Positions 57,677 through 64,000 of a DNA stretch of 64,000 bases are shown piece after piece. The position numbers and the translations under genes are program-made. The DNA is from Diphasiastrum complanatum (lineage: Eukaryota; Streptophyta; Lycopodiopsida; Lycopodiales; Lycopodiaceae). The stretch is taken from contig CM055099.1 of assembly GCA_029204225.1 (NCBI GenBank), positions 41,655,359 through 41,719,358 of the forward strand, in the 5' to 3' direction. The notes under the pieces are model-generated. The model was not told where the DNA came from and did no database searches. It was given only the letters and a program-made list of their open reading frames with translations. The first letter of the stretch is position 1, and every line of letters begins with the position of its first letter.

Positions 57677-58114
57677 GGCAATACCTACTACGTAAGACAA
57701 TTTACCTTTTTTTACTAACCTTTCGCCCAAAAGCGAGTGTAAATTACAGCAAAAAAAAGGGGGTGGGTGGGGGGTGGGGGGTGGCCTTAACTCATTTCAC
57801 ATCTGGGTGGTCAAATCTGAGGCAACTGCCCACACTTGCCGCCCTAAGGCAATGGCTGAATTTTTTATATATTGGCTCAAGTTAGCCGTAATGGCAGAGT
57901 TTTGTTTTGAATCTTGATCATTGTTGGAGAGAAAAGAAAATTCGCAAGAGCTGTATGTAAGCAATCTTAGCAGTTTCTTGTGTGATTGATCCCAATTGCA
58001 AGACTTATCTCTTGTGATGATGGATGGACTAAATAGGTGAACAAAGCTTTCTTTTTATTGCCAACACGGAAATAGCTCCTCTGGGTTGCTGGATTACATG
58101 CATGCATAGGGCCT

Positions 58115-58346
58115 GTCTAGGTGTAACAACATCACAAATGTGGGTAATGATGTGATCCTTCACTGACAAGTTAATGAAGGTCAAAGCTTTCCTCACCTTC
58201 TTATCAAACACTTTGATCTCCGTTTCATTTGGCGGTCTTCTCTCATCACCTGTGATGACATCCCACACGTCCTTCTCCATCAGTATGTTTTTCATTTTGA
58301 ATTTCCACACTGCAGTTGGAAATCCCATCCAATTTGTTACTTTCAC
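58115..58346 (-). pseudogene. Copia gag N-terminal fragment
   Basis: On the minus strand WKFKMKNILMEKDVWDVITG, then RRPPNETEIKVFDKKVRKAL and INLSVKDHIITHICDV match the start of Copia gag (DUF4219/UBN2 region). It is cut on its right near 58346 and on its left by R1 sequence. Not active. Confidence 0.7.
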
Positions 58347-58349
58347 TCA

Positions 58350-59295
58350 AAATGGACTCTCCCATGTTTGTCATCGCAAAAATGCTTGAAACTTCTACCA
58401 TAGGCTAAAAGCAGTATGACGAGTCCAACTGTGATGTCAGAAGTTGAAAATAATGACCTACATTTTTCCCTTACCAGGCCACCCACCGCTTTTCCGCCAA
58501 CTTGAAAGCCAAATCGGCGTCGCCTTCTGAAATGCACTATGTCGCCAATTCCCAACTACGTGCCCAATGGAATGGTGAAATCACTTTTGTCGAGCTCCGA
58601 ACACTTTCTCCACTGCAATCACTCTGTTTTTCGATACCATACTTGTAGGTACAGTCCGGGTGCCCTTCGTTTTAAGGTTATAGCCTTTCGTTTGGGTCAA
58701 AACGAATAAAGGGCCCAAAAATAGGGATTTTTTTAGTTTCTGAACTGTTTCTTCAGATTGAAGAAACTTCACCTTTCACTTGTGAAGGGACCCAACTCTC
58801 ATTTCAGTATGAAAATTTTTAATGAAGTTGAAGTGCCTTCTGCTCTTCAGGCCCCATCAATTGAGGTTCATGTGGATTTTAAGGTAATCCAATGGCTTAT
58901 CCGGATCCAATGGTCCACATAGATTTAATCTCCATCGTCCATCCAGATGCCACGCAATCCAATGGTCTTGTACACTTTTGTGCACAGATGGAAGCTCTTC
59001 CAAATGCTGGCTCACTTTGAAACACAATGTAGAAAACTAGTTTGGGTGCGCGGGCTCAGCCACACTGACTCTCTTTATTTCTTTCACAAGCCATGGTGGA
59101 TGAGCATTTTTGCACCCTCTGAAAATCTGATCTAGCACCTCCACTGATCCGCGGCCCTCTACAGCCTCCTGGCTACTGCTTTGGACTACTAGAATGCCCT
59201 CCTACACGTTTTTACAGCTTTAAAAACGCTCTCCCACAGCTCAAGATCCAAGCTTTTACATCTATAAACCCTAAACCAGGGTTTCTACACCATTC
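58350..59295. other. No gene seen; possible promoter at its right end
   Basis: Unassigned. Near 59260 CTATAAACCCTAAACC combines a TATA-like element and a telo-box (AAACCCTAA), common near plant transcription starts. Confidence 0.4.
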
Positions 59296-59730
59296 TTGGC
59301 ACTTGGTAGCCTATGTATAGCTCTTCAACAAGCAAGTCCTCTTGCTCTAAGGTCGCCCTACAGCAAGGAATCCAATGCTTCAAACTGTTCGTCAAACGGT
59401 GTCCGTTCGCCGATTGCAAACACCGAGCAACTACTTTACAAAATTTTTAGAATTTCGTTTCTCCAACTGATAGGCCTTGTCTGTGAATCCTCACACGGTT
59501 TCACGCCTAGCAGACCTCTGTATGCTAGAAACCATGCACCAGTGCTTCACTTTCCGTCTCCAGCCCGCCATAGACCCCGAACTCTCAGAAGACTATTCTT
59601 CTCCCGAAGCTCTCTTCAACGACGACACTGTACTATGTGTACACTCCCTGTACAGCTCTGATACCAACTTAGAATTTGCTTCGAACAGGAACACAGATCA
59701 TGCTCCATTTTTTCTAGAGGTGGACTGAAC
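59296..59730 (+). other. Open frames of uncertain nature, crossed by an antisense primer-site match
   Basis: Two overlapping frames (59296-59661 and 59477-59728) follow the TATA/telo-box. The second reads MLETMHQCFTFRLQPAIDPE, then LSEDYSSPEALFNDDTVL. At 59657-59669 GCTCTGATACCAA is the reverse complement of an initiator-tRNA primer site, so part of this may instead be a minus-strand retroelement edge. Host gene fragment or debris cannot be decided. Confidence 0.3.
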
Positions 59731-60307
59731 AAGTCTCAATTATATTATTTTGTGTGTGTCAAATGCATCAATACAACTTGGTATGTTTCCGTTGACATTG
59801 TTATAGTATATAATTAGCTTTAGGTTGGTTTAGGTTATGTTATAATCCTTTCCTTCTAGAGATTCATGTTGTTTGGGTTTAGACTAAACCTATCTTTAGG
59901 CTTGAATTTAGCTCAACGTCTCTATTTAGATTTTTTGAAGAAGTCTAGTGGATAGATAGTGGGGCTAGTTCCCATATGTCTAGCTCTAGGAACTCTTTCA
60001 CTAATCTCATGCCATATGTTCACATTTAATTGTTATCCTTTGAATTCTTGGTGAGACTTTTAACTATCATCAAGATTTAGGTTCAGGTGTAAACTTAGGT
60101 CAACCTCTAATATCTTATTTGTTTTCATGCAACATCTAACCCTCCATCCATCATGTCTAGTGACACATCTAGGTCTCCCAGTCATGCATTTCGCCGATCT
60201 TCTCATTTTAGCTCCAAGACTAATAATAAGGCTGGTTTCACATGCAATTTGGGGGTAATAAAGGTCCAAATACTTCACCTTGACTCCATTTATTAGTTTC
60301 GCTTTAG
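59690..60307 (+). repeat. LTR of Copia E (left border approximate)
   Basis: Matches, inverted, the LTR at 47734-48640 and ends TTTCGCTTTAG against the primer site. Contains TTGTGTGTGTCAAATGCATC and the pair GTTTAGACTAAACC (59877-59890). It lacks the tandem expansion seen in the 48-kb copy. Confidence 0.65.
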
Positions 60308-60320
60308 TGGTATCAGAGCA
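60308..60320 (+). promoter_or_regulatory. Primer binding site (initiator tRNA-Met type)
   Basis: TGGTATCAGAGCA immediately after the LTR. Confidence 0.9.
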
Positions 60321-60860
60321 AGTGTTCTGGTCCTGAACAAGCAAGTGAGGGTTTCCTTTGCCCTGTGCTTGCTTGAGTGGGGCTGTTGGAGGACGCAAGC
60401 TACGCACAAAGTGGCTACATCCGAAAAGGCATAAAAAAGAGAGCTCACTTATCTGTTGAGAGCTATCAAGATCCTTCCAGACAACCAGAACGCTGCTAGC
60501 AAAGGATCCTACTATAACACTCGAAAAGGCTATTGTCGAGATTCGAGAAGAAGTCGAAGCTTGAGAGCACCTTGATCACAAGGATGCTTCTAACCAAGCC
60601 CTCTACAACAACAAGGAGAAGACAAAGAAGCAATTCAAGCCTAAGGGGAGAATCGAAAGCAGGATCGAGATCAGCAAACAGAAGGAGCCAACAAAGGCAA
60701 ATGGAAGAACAAAGGAAGGTTGAAACAATAGAGTGGAGACAAGAAGACATGCGTGAGATGCAAACGCGAAGGACATACTGTCGATTCATGTTGGCTTAAT
60801 CCAAAAATTGAGTGTATCCACTGTCATAAGAAGGGTCATGCAGCCATGGACTGCCGCTAG
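60321..60860 (+). pseudogene. Copia gag with two zinc knuckles, shortened
   Basis: The last part encodes two CCHC knuckles in one frame: CVRCKREGHTVDSC (60750-60791) and CIHCHKKGHAAMDC (60813-60854), then a TAG at 60858-60860. Upstream, only a Lys/Glu-rich linker is left, in interrupted frames. The UBN2 capsid part between primer site and linker is missing. Twin knuckles are known in some Copia gags. Confidence 0.75.
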
Positions 60861-61520
60861 AACCCAAGAAACAAACAAGCTCAAAGCAGACAGGAGAACA
60901 ATAATAGTTCATCCTATGTCGAGGAGTCAGAGAGCTCGAAGATGGGCGAAGAAAGATCGAATCACGGAAATTCGACCGCCTGCAGACATGTGTGCAGTAT
61001 CAACATTTGGCACACAAGAGGTAATTCTTGATTCAGGAGCTACTTCACACTTCGTTACATCAAGACGGATCATGTCTGATTTTCGAAGTGTAGTTCCATC
61101 AAGATTTATCGTTCTTGGAGATGGATCAAAGCATCAGGTGAATGGTATTGGATCGCTATGGCTCAACACTAATGGCACAGACAGACGACTCGAAGATGTT
61201 CTGTTTGTGCCTACGCTGCAGCAAGACTTGCTATCAGTGGCAAGAATAGCTGATGCAGGGATGCGTGTAACGTTCTCAGAAAAAGCATGCAACGTTGTTG
61301 ATGCAAGCACCAGTACATTGATCACTCAAGGTAGAAAGAAAAAGGCAACCTGTATCACTTGAAGGTACACCTACCTGCAGATCAAGTGCATCAGACTCAT
61401 GATGATTCGCCAGATACTCAATGGCACAGGAGACTATGCCATATGAATTCAATGGCACTATATCAAGCAAGCCATCATGGTACAATCACAAGGGTTTCGG
61501 TTCGTTACAGAGCCTGATAT
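60861..61520 (+). pseudogene. Copia protease and pre-integrase fragment
   Basis: VILDSGATSHFVTSRRIMSD carries the catalytic DSG. FIVLGDGSKHQVNGIGSLWL, EDVLFVPTLQQDLLSVARIA and DAGMRVTFSEKACNV complete the domain in an open frame to 61362. After a frame change, DTQWHRRLCHMNSMALYQAS is the pre-integrase HHCC start. It breaks off near 61500, where an LTR-end-like CCATTTATTAGTTTCGCTT and then R1 begin. Integrase, RT and RNase H are absent. Confidence 0.82.
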
Positions 61521-61974
61521 CATGATATTAGCAATTTGCATTCCATTTATTAGTTTCGCTTCAAGATGCAAGAAAATATCCCAACACCATCTGGAGCGAC
61601 CCTAGGGCAGAACAGTGGGCCTTTCTCGCTCCAAAACAAAAATACCTAAATCTCGCCTTACCTCTACAAGAAAGAGAGTTTCAATTGGAATGGCTTGACT
61701 TTTGAGTTGGCAGATAACCACATATTTTGAACCTTGAATGTTAAACCACACCCTAAAATCTCAATAATGTAATGCTCTTGATTGCTTGATATCTAGTGCC
61801 AACGCTCTCTAGTACTTTCTTGCTTCCTAATGAATTTATAAGATACTTTCTCCTGAGAACGGTCGGAAGACCATAAAATCAATTTTAACAACCGAGCCTC
61901 ACAAAATGGAATCTATGGGCAAAAAACTTTATGGTAAAATTCTATTATGTGCACCTCTGTGCCGAAAAGGTGCA

Positions 61975-62313
61975 CGTAATGGATACCTATGGCAAATTCT
62001 ACCCAATTTAAGACAAATTAAAAGCATAAAATGTGTTTTTTTCAAAGGCAGATTCTGCATTTTTTTTTTGCCTGTTATGTGCCCATCCATAGGACGTTCA
62101 TACGACTGCCACATGGCATATTTGTAGTGAGTGGTCAATCAAAGTCAAACCTATATATTATGCCTCATAATGTACTTGTAAAAAAATTTCAGTTATCCAT
62201 TACGCAATGGAAGGAATCGGGCAAAACCCATTCTGTCTGGTTCGGCTTTCAGAATAAATTTTTACCGAGAAAAATGGACTGTGCCCGCCTCCTTCCATAA
62301 TCCGCATAATACA
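61975..62313. repeat. Non-coding insertion in R1 copy 3
   Basis: Begins at the same R1 position as the foldback in copy 2. CGTAATGGATA at its left is matched by inverted TATCCATTACG at 62194-62204, and a second segment ending CCTTCCATAATCCG follows. TAA/CATAA flank it. No coding capacity. Confidence 0.6.
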
Positions 62314-63769
62314 ATTTACCTTTTTTCACTGACCTTTAGCCCAAAAGCGTGTGTAAAAAACGGGGGGAAATATTATAAAAAAGTGGGGAGATAAAAGTGA
62401 AACAGAATTTAGGAGGCGGAGGGGGCGGGCTATGGCGGAATTTTTAATATATTGACTCAAGTTAGGCGTAATGGCAGTTTTGTTTTGACTCTAAGAAAAT
62501 TCGCAAGAGCTGTATGTAAGCAATCATAGCAGTTTCTTGTATGATTGATCCCAATAGCAAGATTTATTTCTAGTGATGTAGGGATTAAATAGGTGAACAA
62601 AACTTTCATTTTATTGCCAAAACGGTAACAGATATATGCATGCAAAGGTAGCTTCAGATATTCCATCAAAAAAAGTGTTGTTTAGAATCGTTGGAAAAGC
62701 TTTCATCTTTTTCTGGGAATAAGAGCCAAATACTTGGATAGTTTTGAGACATCAGCTTGTCTGAAAGTTTTGATGAGTTTGCTCCTCAGTAAAAGCAAGC
62801 GAAATCATCGTCTTGAAACATTCTTGTTCTACAAAAAGAGTGGAGAATAAATAACTCAGCAAATCGTGCAACTAAGCTCTTTAAGATCATAATCAAAGAG
62901 TCTTTAAGGACAACATAATTATATGAAATTGTTATGAGTTTTTTAAGCTCGTGCAATCATTCTTGGGCGGGTTTGAAAGTGGTGTTGATATTTTCGTACA
63001 ATATCAACAGATGGCAGATTTTCTGAAAGGGAATGGGTGTACAAAAGAAAGTACACAATTTCTTGAAGCAGGGCTGATATCAATGCAAGAGGTCAATTTT
63101 TACCACACATTAAATATTTGGATTAGCATCGTCTGTTAATTACCATGCAAGGATCGTCTGTTCTAGTTTGACCTGGGTATTTTGCATACCTAACAAACAG
63201 GTAAAACGCTCGTCTCATTGCTGCGAGAAAATCGTATCCAGAAGTCGTTCCTACCCAAATCAAACTGTAGTTGCACAATAGGAAGCTCAGACCCTTAGAT
63301 GTTCATTGTCGCGATCATACCCGCGATCATGTAAGTTCAAAGATCATCATTGCTTTTAACCTAGCTTCACAAAGAATACACAGGACAAAATCGAATGTCA
63401 GACGGATTAGAAGTTTAGAAATATACCAACCCAACGTTCCCTCTCAGATCAGAGAACCAAGAGGAAATAGCGAGGGCCGGCGAGCCAAAACCCGTGAAGG
63501 TCTAGGCTTTTTGTTATTGCTTCAAGGGAACGGGCCAAATGACAGAAATAGTCAATCGGCCAGTGTAAGAAGCGTTCAGAACAGTGCAATCTGAATGAAT
63601 AACACAGGAAATCCTCTACCAATAAAAGTGCAAATGATCTTACAGAAGGATCCAGATTATCTCAGAGAAATCTTAAGTGTGCCATGTAAAACATGAGCGC
63701 AGGAGCAAGCATAAGAACACTAAGCTTACAGATAACATAGATTAAACATTCCGATGCAGTAAGCAACTG

Positions 63770-63920
63770 ATCAAATCCATGGATCGGCAGAACAGGGAAT
63801 TGCTAGCTAGAGCAGTCTGATGAAGCGAGCATCCCATCAAATCTATGGATCGGCAGAAAAAGGGGTTGATAGATAGAACATTCCCATGAAGCAAACAGCC
63901 CATCAAATCTATGCGATGAG
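63770..63920. repeat. ~65-bp minisatellite, about 2.3 units
   Basis: Units starting (C/G)ATCAAATC(C/T)ATGGATCGG at 63770 and 63835 and a partial at 63902; counterpart of 15170-15303. Confidence 0.75.
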
Positions 63921-64000
63921 CAGAAGATGAAGGGTATTTGTATCCCTAGTGCAGCCGCTGCTATTAGGTATGACGCCGCACACTCTTAACATAGAGCAAT

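Larger units (their letters stand above)
61540..64000 (+). repeat. Dispersed repeat R1, copy 3, with 1.5-kb 3' block
   Basis: Starts with the TATCCCAACACCATCTGGAG block and the ORF-start block (TTACCTCTACAAGAAAGAGA, 61659), follows the R1 unit to GTGCACGTAA (61979), is interrupted to about 62313, resumes at ATACAATTTACC and from 62455 parallels 13840-15405 to the window end. It continues beyond base 64000. Confidence 0.85.

Noticed and set aside
63271-63594. 107-codon plus-strand frame (MHNRKLRPLDVHC...)
   Set aside because: The equivalent frame is not preserved in the collinear copy at 14680-15000, and the opposite strand shows splice-like signals instead.

Overview
The window is repeat-dominated nuclear DNA of a land plant, probably one with a large, transposon-rich genome. 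Supporting features are many decayed Ty1/Copia and Ty3/Gypsy retrotransposons primed by initiator-tRNA-Met-type sites, a chromodomain-bearing Gypsy element, a CACTA transposase relic, introns of about 100 bp with GT...AG borders, and long CT/GA microsatellites. I cannot name the species. There is no tRNA, rRNA, CRISPR array or prokaryotic operon structure.

Layout. 1-3007: 3' half of a rearranged Copia element ending in a 658-bp LTR. 4156-6507: a small host-gene island with a Ulp1/C48-type cysteine protease C-terminus on + facing two host-like exons on -, the latter joined to Copia gag. 6528-10890: minus-strand Copia relics. 11259-11395: an unidentified possible exon. 12410-15405: GTCGG-rich duplications and the first copy of a large dispersed repeat. 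15606-18520: long-LTR Gypsy 5' end plus gag. 19032-23767: a chromovirus with both LTRs whose RT-RNase H block is inverted. 23768-26850: the Copia element it landed in. 26910-35615: an old minus-strand Copia carrying a complete plus-strand Copia (28030-33531, TSD TATAA) and a solo LTR (33556-34174, TSD AGATC). 37064-37814: the best host-type gene, an intronless single-pass membrane protein with one probable frameshift. 38832-39247: a 141-bp tandem repeat. 40498-44370: minus-strand Copia lacking gag and most of the protease. 44440-48640: a minus-strand retroelement whose leader is amplified into a ~760-bp tandem array. 49843-51600: CACTA transposase relic (Transposase_21 and DUF4218). 54649-56640: Gypsy pol resembling the Tat/Ogre lineage. 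56690-64000: further copies of the dispersed repeat, MITE-like foldback insertions and a Copia 5' end with two zinc knuckles.

Almost every coding block has stops or frameshifts, so the region is a transposon graveyard in which nesting order can be read from target-site duplications. Only the C48-like gene and the membrane protein look like candidate host genes. The most unusual structure is the leader-amplified retroelement at 44.7-48.6 kb and its dispersed relatives. I saw no clear evidence of a new functional system. All similarity statements are by eye.
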